Origin: Sphingomonas sp. HMP9
Lineage (GTDB): Bacteria > Pseudomonadota > Alphaproteobacteria > Sphingomonadales > Sphingomonadaceae
Assembly (NCBI RefSeq): GCF_013374115.1
Contig: NZ_AP022673.1
Location: 2,380,001 to 2,444,000, forward strand
Length of the DNA stretch: 64,000 bases
Reading direction: 5' to 3'
Each line of letters opens with the position of its first letter. Within the stretch, counting starts at the first letter, position 1. A program made the position numbers and the translations under genes. Below are positions 38,014 through 47,213 of the stretch, in pieces. The notes below the pieces were generated by a model that was given only the letters and a program-made list of their open reading frames with translations, searched no databases and had not been told where the DNA came from.

Positions 38014-38864
38014 CGGATGACGGGCGGCTTGCCGAACAGGCCCGCATTATAGTCGTCGATCGCGCGCACGATCTCCTCGCGCGTAGTCATGACGAAGGGG
38101 CCGTGCGACACGACGGGCTCGCCGATCGGGTCGGCATGGCCATAAAGAATCGTGGCGGGCGCTTGCGCGGTAACCGCGATCGTGTCGCCGTCCATCGCGA
38201 ACGTGGCGAGATGGTGCGGCTTGACCAGCGTGCCGTTGGCGGAGGGTGAGCCGGCGACGACGTAGAAGAAGACCGCGCGACCGGCCGGTGCGGGAAGGTC
38301 GACATGGCCCCCCGCCTCGAGCGCGACGGTCATCATCGCAACATCGGTCAGCGACTCGAACGGGCCCTGCGTATCGCCGAACGCGCCCGAAATCAGGTTC
38401 ACGACGCCCCCTTCGACGGGGATGGCGGGAATGTCCTCGCGCTGGAGGCCGGCATAAGCGGGCTTGGTCATCTTGAGGCGGCCGGGGAGGTTTACCCACA
38501 GCTGCAGGATTTCCAGCGGGCCGCCGTCGCGCTTGAACGAGGCTGGCGATATTTCGGCGTGGATCAGGCCCGAGCCCGCCGTCATCCACTGGATGCCGCC
38601 CGCGCGGATGACGCTTTCGTGGCCGCCACTGTCGATATGCGCCATTTCGCCCTCAAGGATGAAGCTGACCGTCTCGAACCCACGGTGCGGATGCGGGCCG
38701 AAGGGGAGACCCGAGTTACCGGGGCGATAGGTCTGCGGGCCGTGATGGTTGAGGAACAGGAACGGATCGACCTGCGGCAGGCCGGGCCCCGGCAGCGGAC
38801 GCCGGGTGACGAGATCGGCGATGTCGTCGCGCTGCGCAGGGTATTGGCGGAGGAACTGACGCAT
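38010..38864 (-). CDS. Pirin family protein
   Basis: A 284-residue bicupin. The N-terminal cupin has the pirin metal motif FGPHPHRGFETVSFILEGEMAH with His ligands, followed by HIDSGGHESVIRAGGIQWMTAGSGLIHAE. The C-terminal cupin follows a proline-rich strand. Some bacterial pirins are quercetin dioxygenases, others act as regulators; this copy cannot be assigned. ATG 38864 lies one base beyond the stop of the FMN reductase gene (TGAGATG), so they are coupled. A longer N-terminus from 38912 would overlap that gene and is unlikely. Confidence 0.93.
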   Translation of the reverse strand: MRQFLRQYPAQRDDIADLVTRRPLPGPGLPQVDPFLFLNHHGPQTYRPGNSGLPFGPHPHRGFETVSFILEGEMAHIDSGGHESVIRAGGIQWMTAGSGLIHAEISPASFKRDGGPLEILQLWVNLPGRLKMTKPAYAGLQREDIPAIPVEGGVVNLISGAFGDTQGPFESLTDVAMMTVALEAGGHVDLPAPAGRAVFFYVVAGSPSANGTLVKPHHLATFAMDGDTIAVTAQAPATILYGHADPIGEPVVSHGPFVMTTREEIVRAIDDYNAGLFGKPPVIR

Positions 38865-38865
38865 C

Positions 38866-39435
38866 TCAGGACGCCTCGCGGTCGGCAGCGGTGGGGCGGG
38901 CAATGTCGGCAAGCAGGTCGTCCACGCCGGCCACGAGGAAATCGAGCGAGCGCTGGTCGGTCAGGCGACCATCGGCGATCTTCTCATGCACCGCGCCGAC
39001 CACGGCTTGTGGACGCAGGACGGTCCGCGCGCCGATCGAGGCCAGCGTCTCGTTGAGTTGCGCGTGCGCGCGTGCGCCGCCGACTGCGCCTGGCGAAGAG
39101 GTGAGCGTGAAGACCGGCTTGCCCGTCAGCGTCGCCTTGCCATGCGGGCGCGAGGCCCAGTCGAGCGCGTTCTTCAGGACGCCGGACATGCCGTGATTAT
39201 ATTCGGGGGAAGCGATGACGATCCCGTCGGCCGCGCCGATCGCCGCGCGCAAGGCTGCCACCGCTTCGGGGGGCGTGTCGGTATCGGCGTCCTGGTCGTA
39301 GAGCGGGACGTCGTTGAGGGAGAAGATCGTCATCGCGGCCTTGGCGGCGACCGCCTCGCCGAGCGTGGCAAGGATCGCACCGTTGTAGGAGCCGCGACGC
39401 AGGCTGCCGGAGAGTGCGAGAAGGACGGGAAGCAT
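38866..39435 (-). CDS. NADPH-dependent FMN reductase
   Basis: A 189-residue flavodoxin-fold reductase. The FMN phosphate loop is SGSLRRGSYN (about 9-18). The family signature SPEYNHGMSGVLKNALDWASR sits near residue 75, followed by TSSPGAVGGARAHAQL. Such enzymes use NAD(P)H to reduce FMN, quinones or metals in the cytoplasm. It is cotranscribed with pirin (1-base gap), and that pairing is common in proteobacteria and suggests a redox or quinone-related role. The start at 39435 fits the first beta strand. Confidence 0.94.
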   Translation of the reverse strand: MLPVLLALSGSLRRGSYNGAILATLGEAVAAKAAMTIFSLNDVPLYDQDADTDTPPEAVAALRAAIGAADGIVIASPEYNHGMSGVLKNALDWASRPHGKATLTGKPVFTLTSSPGAVGGARAHAQLNETLASIGARTVLRPQAVVGAVHEKIADGRLTDQRSLDFLVAGVDDLLADIARPTAADREAS

Positions 39436-39473
39436 GGGATTTCCTTTAGCGCGGGTCAGAAGGTGAAGGGTGC

Positions 39474-39600
39474 GATCCTCCCCCGCCAGGGGGAGGTGGC
39501 GCCGAAGGCGACGGAAGGGGCGGTAGACGACAACGTTCGTGTCGTGTCCTCCCCCTCCGTCTGGCAAGAGCCAGCCACCTCCCCCTGGCGGGGAAGGATT
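39474..39600. repeat. Palindromic intergenic repeat (CCTCCCC type)
   Basis: Arms of about 27 bases (39474-39500 and 39573-39600) are near-perfect inverted copies around a 72-base centre with inner repeats. It lies 20 bases beyond the dioxygenase stop codon. It is a member of the REP-like family seen in this half of the window, and it may serve as a terminator. Confidence 0.75.
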
Positions 39601-39619
39601 GGTACGCGCTGCTCTGGCC

Positions 39620-40414
39620 TCACGCGAAGCGATAGCCGGAGATGGCGGTTTGCAGGACGCGTTCGCTATAGACCTGCGTACCGGGCTGGTCTGACGCGGC
39701 GGCGGCGACCATCAGCGGTAGCAGATGCTCCTCGCGGGGGTGTGAGAGGCGGCCGGCGGGGGCTTCGGCCCAACGGCCAAGCGCTGCGGCGCGGGCGGTC
39801 GGGTCGGCCTCGACCGCGGCGGTGAGCCATTGGTCGAAAGCTTCGGACGGCGCGCTGAAGCGCGGGTCGCCATAGCCGCGCATATTGTGGAAGCTCATGC
39901 CCGAGCCGACGATCAGGACGCCCTCGTCGCGCAAGGGGGCGAGCGCGCGGCCGGCGGCGGCGTGGAGCGCGGGGTCGAGATCGCGATCGACCGACATCTC
40001 GACGACCGGGATGTCGGCATCGGGGAACGCGACCTTCATCGGGATGAAGACGCCGTGATCGAGCCCGCGCACGGGGTCGATGGTGGCGGTCAGGCCGGCA
40101 CCGCGGAGCAGGTCGGCGGCGCGCGCGGCTAGAACGAAGTCGCCGGGCGAATCGTAGCGGATCTCATAGGTATGTCCGGGGAAGCCGCCGTAATCGTAGA
40201 TCAACGGCGGGGTGGCGGCGCCGGTGAAGGCGAAACCGCGGGTTTCCCAGTGGCCGGAGACGACCAGGATCGCCTTGGGCTTTTCCGGCAGCGAGGCGGC
40301 GATCGAGCGGAGATACGCGGCCATGCCGGTCCAGTTGCCCGCGGGGTCGTCCATGAAGAAGCAGGGCCCACCACCGTGCGAGATGAACAGCGTTGGCTGG
40401 CGGGTGTTTGTCAT
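39620..40414 (-). CDS. Class III extradiol dioxygenase (DODA/YgiD-like)
   Basis: A 264-residue cytoplasmic dioxygenase of the LigB/4,5-DOPA extradiol type. Metal and catalytic residues appear in TLFISHGGGP (N-terminal His), VVSGHWETRGF, and GLDHGVFIPMKVAFPDADIPVVEMS. A conserved HPREEHLLPLMVAAAA lies near the C-terminus. Family members bind Zn or Fe and open catechol rings, or remain of unknown use. ATG 40414 was chosen over the longer upstream frame because the domain begins nine residues in. It is alone on its strand between a repeat and the radical SAM gene. Confidence 0.92.
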   Translation of the reverse strand: MTNTRQPTLFISHGGGPCFFMDDPAGNWTGMAAYLRSIAASLPEKPKAILVVSGHWETRGFAFTGAATPPLIYDYGGFPGHTYEIRYDSPGDFVLAARAADLLRGAGLTATIDPVRGLDHGVFIPMKVAFPDADIPVVEMSVDRDLDPALHAAAGRALAPLRDEGVLIVGSGMSFHNMRGYGDPRFSAPSEAFDQWLTAAVEADPTARAAALGRWAEAPAGRLSHPREEHLLPLMVAAAASDQPGTQVYSERVLQTAISGYRFA

Positions 40415-40490
40415 AGTCTGGAGGTAAGCGACCCCCGGCGCGATCGGAAGGGCGTGAATGGCAACGCTGCGTTGCCGGTTGGCGTGCGCA

Positions 40491-41549
40491 TCAGGTCCAG
40501 TAGAGGATGCGCGCCTGCGGAAGCTTCGCCGCGATCTCGTCCTGGAAAAAGCTGCGGAGCGCGCGCATCGTGTCCGCGTCGTAGACATATTTGACCGAGC
40601 CGAACTTGGTGCGCTTTTCGGTGCGGTTGGCCATGCTGAGATCGAGCGACGAACCGGGATACCAGGTTTCGAGCACCGCCTTCGATCCGGGTGTATAGCG
40701 GTGCGTGATCAGCTCGATCGTCACATCGGGAATGTCGGCGAGCACCCTGCCCGCCTCCGCCAGCAACGCGCCATACGCCTCGCGCCACCCGTCCGCAGCG
40801 ATGATCGGCGCGACCGTCAGGCCGATCTTGTAGCCGGCGTCCGCCATTCGGCGCAGTGCCACCAACCGCGCGGCGACGGGACTGGTGCCGCCTTCGAAGC
40901 GGGCATAGGCGGCGGGGTTGATCGACGCGCGCATCCGGGTGCGGCCGCGGTGATCGAGATCGAGCAACGGTTCGACCGCGTCGAACTTGGTGGTGAAGCG
41001 GAGCTGCACGTCGGCCTCCCAAGCGCCGAAATGCGCGATCAGCGCGGACAGCGATCCGGTGACGTGCTCGATGCCCAGCGGGTCGGTGTAACAGGAGGCC
41101 TCGAACGTCGTCCCCTCGTGTGCGCGCGCCGTCGAGCGCGAGGTGACGGTGCCTTGCCCCAGATGTGCCGGGAGTTCGGCAAGGATCTCGGGCAGGTTCG
41201 CGTAGACGCGCGTGATCGGCGGCCCCTTCAACGAGCCGGCGAGGTAGCAATAGCCGCAATGTGCCGGGCACCCCTCGGCGAGGTCGATCCGCCAGTCCGC
41301 GCTGGGGGCGATCGGCTGAAGCTTGCGTTTGGAAGGCGGTGCGACGACCAGCGCCAGCGTGGCCTTGGCTTCGGCATAGGCGCGGCGCGAGTCGTCGGGG
41401 AGATCGAGCTTGAGGCGGTCGCTGGGCAACGTCGTGACGGGTACGCCCAGCGCGGTCGCGCGAGACACGATCCCGGCGCCGTGATCCCAGGTCAGCGCGG
41501 ATGGGGTCGCCAGCAGGCGGCGGGGTTGCCAGAGTTTGAGGGAGCGCAT
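40491..41549 (-). CDS. Spore photoproduct lyase-like radical SAM protein
   Basis: A 352-residue radical SAM enzyme of the SplB-like family. The cluster motif is CPAHCGYC (Cys94, Cys98, Cys101), within AEGCPAHCGYCYLAGSLKGPP. Later RASINPAAYARFEGGTSP and KFGSVKYVYDADTMRALRSFF match the C-terminal signature of spore photoproduct lyases. Those enzymes repair the UV lesion of spore DNA, but sphingomonads do not sporulate, so a different thymine-dimer or nucleic-acid substrate is likely. It is transcribed in the same direction as RegA/RegB, 37 bases after the regulator stop. Confidence 0.9.
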   Translation of the reverse strand: MRSLKLWQPRRLLATPSALTWDHGAGIVSRATALGVPVTTLPSDRLKLDLPDDSRRAYAEAKATLALVVAPPSKRKLQPIAPSADWRIDLAEGCPAHCGYCYLAGSLKGPPITRVYANLPEILAELPAHLGQGTVTSRSTARAHEGTTFEASCYTDPLGIEHVTGSLSALIAHFGAWEADVQLRFTTKFDAVEPLLDLDHRGRTRMRASINPAAYARFEGGTSPVAARLVALRRMADAGYKIGLTVAPIIAADGWREAYGALLAEAGRVLADIPDVTIELITHRYTPGSKAVLETWYPGSSLDLSMANRTEKRTKFGSVKYVYDADTMRALRSFFQDEIAAKLPQARILYWT

Positions 41550-41585
41550 CGGGAGACAACGCAGGCCACAGCCGATGCGTTGCCG

Positions 41586-42131
41586 CTATTTGACGGGACG
41601 CTTCTCGAGCTTCCGCGCGAGCGTGCGGCGGTGCATGCCGAGACGGCGCGCGGTCTCCGAGATGTTGAAGTCGGTTTCAGCGAGCGTGGTGTGGATCCGC
41701 TCCCATTCGAGCGTCTTGATCGAGGTCGGGCGCTCGGACAGTTCGGTATCGACGCTGCCCTCGGTGCGATCGAACGCGGCCTCGATATCGTCGGTGTTCG
41801 AGGGTTTGACGAGATAGTGCGACGCGCCGAGCTTGATCGCCTCGACCGCGGTGGCGATGCTCGCAAAGCCGGTGAGGACGACGACGAGAATCTCCGGGTC
41901 GTGCGCGTGGAGCGTCTGGACGCAGACGAGGCCCGACGCGCCGCCGAGCTTCAGGTCGACCACCGCGTAACGCGGCGTACGCTCGGCCAGCTGCTCGACG
42001 AGTTCCTCATGGCTGGCCGCCTGCATCACCTCGTAGCCGCGGCGTTCGAACGAGCGCCGCAGCGTGCGAGCGAACGTCTCGTCATCCTCGACGATCGCGA
42101 GCAGCTTAGACTCCGTCAGGACGTCGGTCAT
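41586..42131 (-). CDS. regA: Redox response regulator, RegA/ActR/PrrA type
   Basis: A 181-residue response regulator. The receiver domain has Asp14-Asp16-type acidic pocket residues (VEDDETF), phospho-acceptor Asp59 in YAVVDLKLG, and Lys in YLVKPSN. The C-terminal Fis-like helix-turn-helix reads NISETARRLGMHRRTLARKL. It is short, like other RegA proteins. With RegB it controls respiratory and redox genes by ubiquinone-pool state. ATG 42131 overlaps the kinase stop (ATGA). Its position downstream of cyo and SURF1 suggests control of the oxidase genes beside it. Confidence 0.94.
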   Translation of the reverse strand: MTDVLTESKLLAIVEDDETFARTLRRSFERRGYEVMQAASHEELVEQLAERTPRYAVVDLKLGGASGLVCVQTLHAHDPEILVVVLTGFASIATAVEAIKLGASHYLVKPSNTDDIEAAFDRTEGSVDTELSERPTSIKTLEWERIHTTLAETDFNISETARRLGMHRRTLARKLEKRPVK

Positions 42132-43441
42132 GACAGGGCGATCGCGGAAAGTGGCATGCGGATCGTGACTTCCGCACCGCCGCCTTCGCAGTTCACGACG
42201 GACACGCCGCCGCCCAGCTTGCGCATGACGTTGACCGCCAGGAACAGGCCGAGGCCATGCCCGGGTTCGCGCTTGCTCGACTGATAGGGTTTGCCGAAGC
42301 TCGCTAGCCGCTCGTCGCTGAACCCTGGGCCGCGGTCGCGGACGATCAGCGCGAGGTCGCCGTCGCTGCGCTCGCCGCGGAACGCGACCCAGTGGGGCGA
42401 GGCTTCGGCGGCATTGTCGAGCACGTTGGCGATCACCTGTTTGAGTGCGGGGTCGGACACGACCGGCGGATCGTCGCCGACTCGGGTAGTATAGTCGAAC
42501 TCGACGCCGGCGTGCACCGCGCGCCACTCGTCGACGATCGCGTCGAGGAACTGGTGGAGCGGCATGATCTCGGGCGCCTCGCCGCGCGCCTCGCCCGCCG
42601 ACAGCAGGATGCCGGTGACGATCGCCTTGCAGCGCTGCACCTCGGATTGCATCTCGACGATCTCGGCCTGCAGGTCGGCGTCCTGCGCGAGCGTCGGCAT
42701 GCGGCGCCAGTCGGCCAGGATGACCGCGATCGAGGCGAGCGGCGTGCCGAGCTCGTGCGCGGCGCCCGACGCGAGCAGGCCCATGCGGACGATGTGATCC
42801 TCCTCCGCGGCCTGCTGGCGCAGATCGGCGAGCCGCGTATCGCGCGCGCGTAAGTTTCCCGTGATGCGGGTCATGAACAGCATCAGCAGCGTCGCGATCA
42901 GCATGAAGCAGAGCAGCGAACCGATCGTGTAGAGGATGAAATACTCGCCGCTGTAGTTGGGCGGCAGGATCAGCGGGTGGTAATAGAGCGTGAGCAGCCC
43001 GAAACAGACCGCGGTAACCGCGACGATCGCCCAGCTCGACCAGCGATCGAGCAGGACTGCGCCGAGCACGACGTGGAGCAGATAGAGCGAGATGAACGGA
43101 TTGGTCGCGCCACCGGCGAGATAGAGCTGCGTCGATAGCAGGCCGACGTCGAACAGCAGCGCTAGCAGCAACTGGATGTTGGCCCCCTTGCGCCAGCCGT
43201 ACAGCGGCATGCTGGCAAGGTTGAGCCCGACGGCGGCGGCGAGTGCAGCCATCATCGGCACTAGCGGAAGATCGAAGCCGAGCCCGAAGCGCGCGAACAG
43301 GATCGTGACGAACTGGCCCGCCACCGCGATCCAGCGCAGCGTCACGAGCTGCCGCATGTTCGCATTGCCGGTCGCGTCGGTGCGCGCGGTGGCGAGCGCA
43401 AGCCAGCGCTGCCAGCTTTGTCGTGCAACGCTCGGGCCCAT
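42128..43441 (-). CDS. regB: Redox sensor histidine kinase, RegB/ActS/PrrB type
   Basis: A 437-residue kinase with six membrane helices (about 33-195). The quinone-binding heptapeptide GGATNPF is at 110-116, a RegB hallmark. The H box is SGAAHELGTPLAS with His229. Cys271 lies near the redox Cys of RegB (42 residues beyond the H-box His). The ATPase part has N box ANVLDNAAEAS, G1 RDRGPGFS and G2 GHGLGLFLA. It senses ubiquinone redox state and phosphorylates RegA. It follows SURF1; GTG 43456 would give a longer N-terminus overlapping that gene's stop. Confidence 0.95.
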   Translation of the reverse strand: MGPSVARQSWQRWLALATARTDATGNANMRQLVTLRWIAVAGQFVTILFARFGLGFDLPLVPMMAALAAAVGLNLASMPLYGWRKGANIQLLLALLFDVGLLSTQLYLAGGATNPFISLYLLHVVLGAVLLDRWSSWAIVAVTAVCFGLLTLYYHPLILPPNYSGEYFILYTIGSLLCFMLIATLLMLFMTRITGNLRARDTRLADLRQQAAEEDHIVRMGLLASGAAHELGTPLASIAVILADWRRMPTLAQDADLQAEIVEMQSEVQRCKAIVTGILLSAGEARGEAPEIMPLHQFLDAIVDEWRAVHAGVEFDYTTRVGDDPPVVSDPALKQVIANVLDNAAEASPHWVAFRGERSDGDLALIVRDRGPGFSDERLASFGKPYQSSKREPGHGLGLFLAVNVMRKLGGGVSVVNCEGGGAEVTIRMPLSAIALS

Positions 43442-43452
43442 GCCTGCCGATG

Positions 43453-44172
43453 TCACCTGTCGATCGCCCCTTGTCGCTTGCGGGCATCCTGCCGCACGAA
43501 CACGATGAAAGCGACGATCGTCATCGCGGCGAGCGCGAACCAGGTCAGCATGTAGACGAGGTGGTTGTTCGGGAAGGCGATGATCGTCAGCCCGCCGATC
43601 GGCGCTGCGGTGCCGGCCTTGTCCGCATCGACGAAATAGGGCGCGACGTCGGTCAGCCCGCGGGCGGACGCGATCGCGGCGACGTCGCGCGAATACCAAT
43701 TGCCGGCGGCAGCATCGTTGTGACGGAGGAAGCCTCCGCCGGGTTCGCTGATACGGAGGTAGCCGGTGATCGTGACCGGGCCGGCGGGTCTGGTGTGGTT
43801 GGTCCGCTGTTCCGGTGAAACGTAGCCGCGGTTGACGAGAACGCTGAAGCCATATCGCGTTCGCAACGGGGTCACGACCCAATAACCCGTACCGAGCGCC
43901 GTCGCCGCACGGACCAGCGTCTCGCGATTGTGATCGAAGACGCCGTCCAGCTTGATGCGGCGATAGGCCTCGGACTTGTCGATCAGCATCCAGGATGGCG
44001 GGCCCGGCGGGGGTATCGGCGCAGCATGAGCGCGCGCCTCGACCTGGGCGATCAGGTTGAGCTTCCAGGTGCGGCGCTCGACCTGCCAGATGCCGAGCGC
44101 CATGAACCCAGCGAACAGCAGCAGCGCGACCAGGCCTGCGACATAGACGGCAGGGCCCGGTCGCGTCTGCAT
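43453..44172 (-). CDS. SURF1-family oxidase assembly protein
   Basis: A 239-residue protein with two membrane helices, at about 8-28 and about 210-228, flanking a periplasmic SURF1 domain. Family motifs are GIWQVERRTWKLNLI near the N-terminus, GFSVLVNRGYV in the middle, and FPNNHLVYMLTWFALAAM at the C-terminal helix. SURF1 aids heme insertion into heme-copper oxidases. Here it is coded directly after cyoD (TGATG overlap at 44170-44174), so it probably helps mature the adjacent quinol oxidase. GTG 44175 is an alternative start. Confidence 0.93.
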   Translation of the reverse strand: MQTRPGPAVYVAGLVALLLFAGFMALGIWQVERRTWKLNLIAQVEARAHAAPIPPPGPPSWMLIDKSEAYRRIKLDGVFDHNRETLVRAATALGTGYWVVTPLRTRYGFSVLVNRGYVSPEQRTNHTRPAGPVTITGYLRISEPGGGFLRHNDAAAGNWYSRDVAAIASARGLTDVAPYFVDADKAGTAAPIGGLTIIAFPNNHLVYMLTWFALAAMTIVAFIVFVRQDARKRQGAIDR

Positions 44173-44564
44173 CACATGTCCGCCGCGGCCTGCATCGGCA
44201 TCATGTTCGTGTTCATGTGATACATCACCCAGATCGATCCGCTGAGCGTGATGACGACCAGGATGATCGTGAAGATCAGCGCCATCATCGTCCAGCCACC
44301 CTCCGACTTGCCGCTCATGTGCAGGAAGTAGATCATGTGGACGATGATCTGCGCAACCGCGAACACCATCACGACCAGCGCGGCGGTCGACGGGTCCTTA
44401 AACGCACCGGTCATCACCGCCCAGAACGGGATCGCGGTCAGGACGACCGAGAGGAAGAACCCCTTGAGATAGCTGCCGCGCGTACCGTGCGAGGCATGAT
44501 CGCCGTGATCGCCATGGCCGTGATCAGCGTGCGCGTCATGCGTGTTTGCGTGGGGGTCGCTCAT
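44172..44564 (-). CDS. cyoD: Cytochrome bo3 quinol oxidase subunit IV
   Basis: A 130-residue subunit with three transmembrane helices (about 33-52, 58-80, 92-116). A His/Asp-rich cytoplasmic N-terminus ([16 protein letters not shown]) may bind metal. The segment [18 protein letters not shown] and later [24 protein letters not shown] are typical of CyoD. Subunit IV assists copper insertion at the binuclear site. ATG 44564 overlaps the cyoC stop as ATGA. Last subunit gene of the cyo operon; SURF1 follows. Confidence 0.95.
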   Translation of the reverse strand: MSDPHANTHDAHADHGHGDHGDHASHGTRGSYLKGFFLSVVLTAIPFWAVMTGAFKDPSTAALVVMVFAVAQIIVHMIYFLHMSGKSEGGWTMMALIFTIILVVITLSGSIWVMYHMNTNMMPMQAAADM

Positions 44565-45199
44565 CGTAGGGTGCCCATCAGATAGACGAAGGTGAAGACG
44601 CCGATCCAGATGACGTCGAGGAAATGCCAGAACATGCTGAGGCACATCAGGCGGCGCTTGTTCGCGGCGATCAGGCCGTGCTTCTGCACCTGCACCATCA
44701 GCGTGACGAGCCAGATCAGGCCCATCGTGACGTGCAGCCCGTGCGTGCCGACCAATGTGAAGAACGACGACAGGAACGCGCTGCGGGTTGGGCCTGCGCC
44801 CTCATGGATGAGGGTGGCGAACTCGTACATTTCGATCGACAGGAACGCGAGGCCGAACAGCCCCGTGAACACCAGCCACATCTGCATGATGCGCTGCCGA
44901 CCTTCCTCCATCGACAGCATCGCGAACCCGTAGGTGATCGACGAGAACAGAAGCATCGCGGTGTTCACCGCCACCAGCGGCAGCTCGAAGATCTCCTTCG
45001 GGCTGGGACCGCCGGCATAGCTGTTGCCGAGCACGGCATAGGCCGCGAATAGCACCGCAAAGATGAGGCAATCGCTCATCAGATACATCCAGAAGCCCAG
45101 CATCGTGCTGCCGCCGTCGGGATGCTCGTGCTCGTCTAGGTCGTAGAACGAGACCTTCTCGGTCTCGTTCAGACCGTCTTTCATGGGTATTGCGGACAT
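44561..45199 (-). CDS. cyoC: Cytochrome bo3 quinol oxidase subunit III
   Basis: A 212-residue inner-membrane subunit with five transmembrane helices. It shows the subunit III features [20 protein letters not shown] and [18 protein letters not shown], and ends [12 protein letters not shown]. It stabilises the oxidase and its proton uptake. The gene lies four bases after cyoB's stop; the start is ATG 45199, with Met6 (45184) as alternative. It overlaps cyoD by ATGA. Length is as expected for quinol-type oxidases. Confidence 0.96.
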   Translation of the reverse strand: MSAIPMKDGLNETEKVSFYDLDEHEHPDGGSTMLGFWMYLMSDCLIFAVLFAAYAVLGNSYAGGPSPKEIFELPLVAVNTAMLLFSSITYGFAMLSMEEGRQRIMQMWLVFTGLFGLAFLSIEMYEFATLIHEGAGPTRSAFLSSFFTLVGTHGLHVTMGLIWLVTLMVQVQKHGLIAANKRRLMCLSMFWHFLDVIWIGVFTFVYLMGTLR

Positions 45200-45203
45200 C
45201 GCG

Positions 45204-47204
45204 TCAGGCTCCCTGGGTCGCGAGCTGGCGGGTGCGCGCGTCCTCGCTGGCGATCACGTCCTCGACCGGGATGTGATAGTCGCGCTTGTAGTTGAAGGTG
45301 TGGAAGATCGTCGTGCCGAAGATGCCGGCGAGTGCCAACCCTGCAAGCCACCAGACGTACCAGATCATCGCGAACCCGAAGGCCACGCTGAGCCCCGCGA
45401 GCACGACGCCCGTGCCGGCGCCGCTTGGCATGTGGATCGACTTGAAGCCGGTCACAGGCCGCGCGTGCTTGCGGTCCTTCATGTCGTACCATGCGTCCAG
45501 GTCGTGGATGATCGGCGTGAACGCAAAGTTATACTCAGGCGGCGGCGACGATGTCGACCATTCCAGCGTGCGACCGTTCCACGGATCGCCGGTCAGGTCG
45601 GCGAGCTTCTCGCGGTTCCGGATGCTGACGAAAATCTGCATCAGGAAGGCACCGATACCGGCGGCGATCAGCGCTGCGCCAAAGGCGGCGATGACGAACC
45701 AGATCTGCAGGTTCGGATCGTCGAAATAGCGCATCCGGCGGGTCACGCCCATCAGGCCGAGCACGTAGAGCGGCATGAAGGCGAAGTAGAAGCCCACGAC
45801 CCAGCACCAGAACGAGATCTTGCCCCAGGTCTGGTCGAGCTTGAAGCCGAACGCCTTGGGGAACCAGTAGTTGATGCCTGCGAACATGCCGAACAGCGTG
45901 CCGCCGATGATCACGTTATGGAAATGCGCGACCAGGAACAGCGAGTTGTGCAGCACGAAGTCGGCCGGCGGCACGGCGAGCAGGACGCCGGTCATGCCGC
46001 CGATCGTGAAGGTCACCATGAAGGCGATCGTCCACATCATCGGCAGTTCGAACCGGATCCGGCCCTTGTACATCGTGAACAGCCAGTTGAAGATTTTGGC
46101 CCCGGTCGGGATCGAGATGATCATCGTGGTGATCCCGAAGAACGAGTTCACGCTCGCGCCCGACCCCATCGTGAAGAAGTGGTGCAGCCAGACGAGATAG
46201 GCGAGGATCGTGATGACGAGCGTAGCATAGACCATCGAGCTGTAGCCGAAGAGGCGCTTGCCCGAGAAGGTCGAGGTGACCTCCGAGAAGATGCCGAACG
46301 CCGGCAGGACGAGGATGTAGACCTCTGGGTGACCCCAGATCCAGATCAGGTTGACGTACATCATCGGGTTGCCGCCCGATTCGTTCGTGAAGAACGCGGT
46401 GCCGATGTAGCGATCGAGCGACAGCATCGCGAGGACCGCGGTCAGCACGGGGAAGGCGGCGACGATCAGGATGTTGGTGCAGAGCGACGTCCAGGTGAAG
46501 ATCGGCATCTTCATCATGGTCATGCCGGGCGCGCGCATCTTGACGATGGTCGCGACCAGATTGACGCCGGATAGAAGCGTTCCGATGCCCGCGATCTGCA
46601 GCGCCCAGATATAATAGTCGACCCCGACATCGGGCGAATAGGAAAGCCCCGAAAGGGGCGGCATCGCCAGCCAGCCGGTCCGCGCGAACTCGCCGATGAA
46701 CAACGACATCATGACGATCACGGCGCCTGCCGTGGTCATCCAGAAGCTGAAATTGTTGAGGAACGGGAACGACACGTCGCGCGCACCGATCTGGAGCGGG
46801 ACGACATAGTTCATCAGGCCCGTGACCATCGGCATCGCCACGAAGAAGATCATGATCACGCCGTGCGCGGTGAAGACCTGGTCATAGTGGTGCGCGGTCA
46901 AATAGCCTTCGGACCCGTTGAACGCCATCGCCTGCTGCGCGCGCATCATGATCGCGTCGGAGAACCCGCGCAGCAGCATGACGATCGCGAGGATCATGTA
47001 CATGATCCCGATCTTCTTGTGATCCACGCTGGTGAACCACTGGTTCCACAGATAGCCCCAGACCTTGAAATAGGTCAGCGCGGCAACGAGCCCGAGCCCG
47101 CCGATCGCCACCATCGCGAAGGTGGCGACGACGATCGGTTCGTGCAGCGGCAGCGACTCCAGGGTCAGGCGGCCGAAGATTGTCTTCAACAATGTGTCGT
47201 TCAT
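45204..47204 (-). CDS. cyoB: Cytochrome bo3 quinol oxidase subunit I
   Basis: A 666-residue heme-copper oxidase subunit I with about 15 membrane helices. The binuclear-centre motif [20 protein letters not shown] has the His-Tyr crosslink site, and [13 protein letters not shown] holds heme ligands. The quinol-type Arg/Asp/His residues at the N-terminal helices fit family length. It reduces O2 to water with electrons from ubiquinol and pumps protons. It lies nine bases after cyoA and four before cyoC on one strand. Confidence 0.97.
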   Translation of the reverse strand: MNDTLLKTIFGRLTLESLPLHEPIVVATFAMVAIGGLGLVAALTYFKVWGYLWNQWFTSVDHKKIGIMYMILAIVMLLRGFSDAIMMRAQQAMAFNGSEGYLTAHHYDQVFTAHGVIMIFFVAMPMVTGLMNYVVPLQIGARDVSFPFLNNFSFWMTTAGAVIVMMSLFIGEFARTGWLAMPPLSGLSYSPDVGVDYYIWALQIAGIGTLLSGVNLVATIVKMRAPGMTMMKMPIFTWTSLCTNILIVAAFPVLTAVLAMLSLDRYIGTAFFTNESGGNPMMYVNLIWIWGHPEVYILVLPAFGIFSEVTSTFSGKRLFGYSSMVYATLVITILAYLVWLHHFFTMGSGASVNSFFGITTMIISIPTGAKIFNWLFTMYKGRIRFELPMMWTIAFMVTFTIGGMTGVLLAVPPADFVLHNSLFLVAHFHNVIIGGTLFGMFAGINYWFPKAFGFKLDQTWGKISFWCWVVGFYFAFMPLYVLGLMGVTRRMRYFDDPNLQIWFVIAAFGAALIAAGIGAFLMQIFVSIRNREKLADLTGDPWNGRTLEWSTSSPPPEYNFAFTPIIHDLDAWYDMKDRKHARPVTGFKSIHMPSGAGTGVVLAGLSVAFGFAMIWYVWWLAGLALAGIFGTTIFHTFNYKRDYHIPVEDVIASEDARTRQLATQGA

Positions 47205-47213
47205 GATGTGTCT

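Noticed and set aside
40458..42284. Long + strand frame opposite the SplB-like gene and RegA
   Set aside because: It crosses several real minus-strand genes and has no family resemblance.
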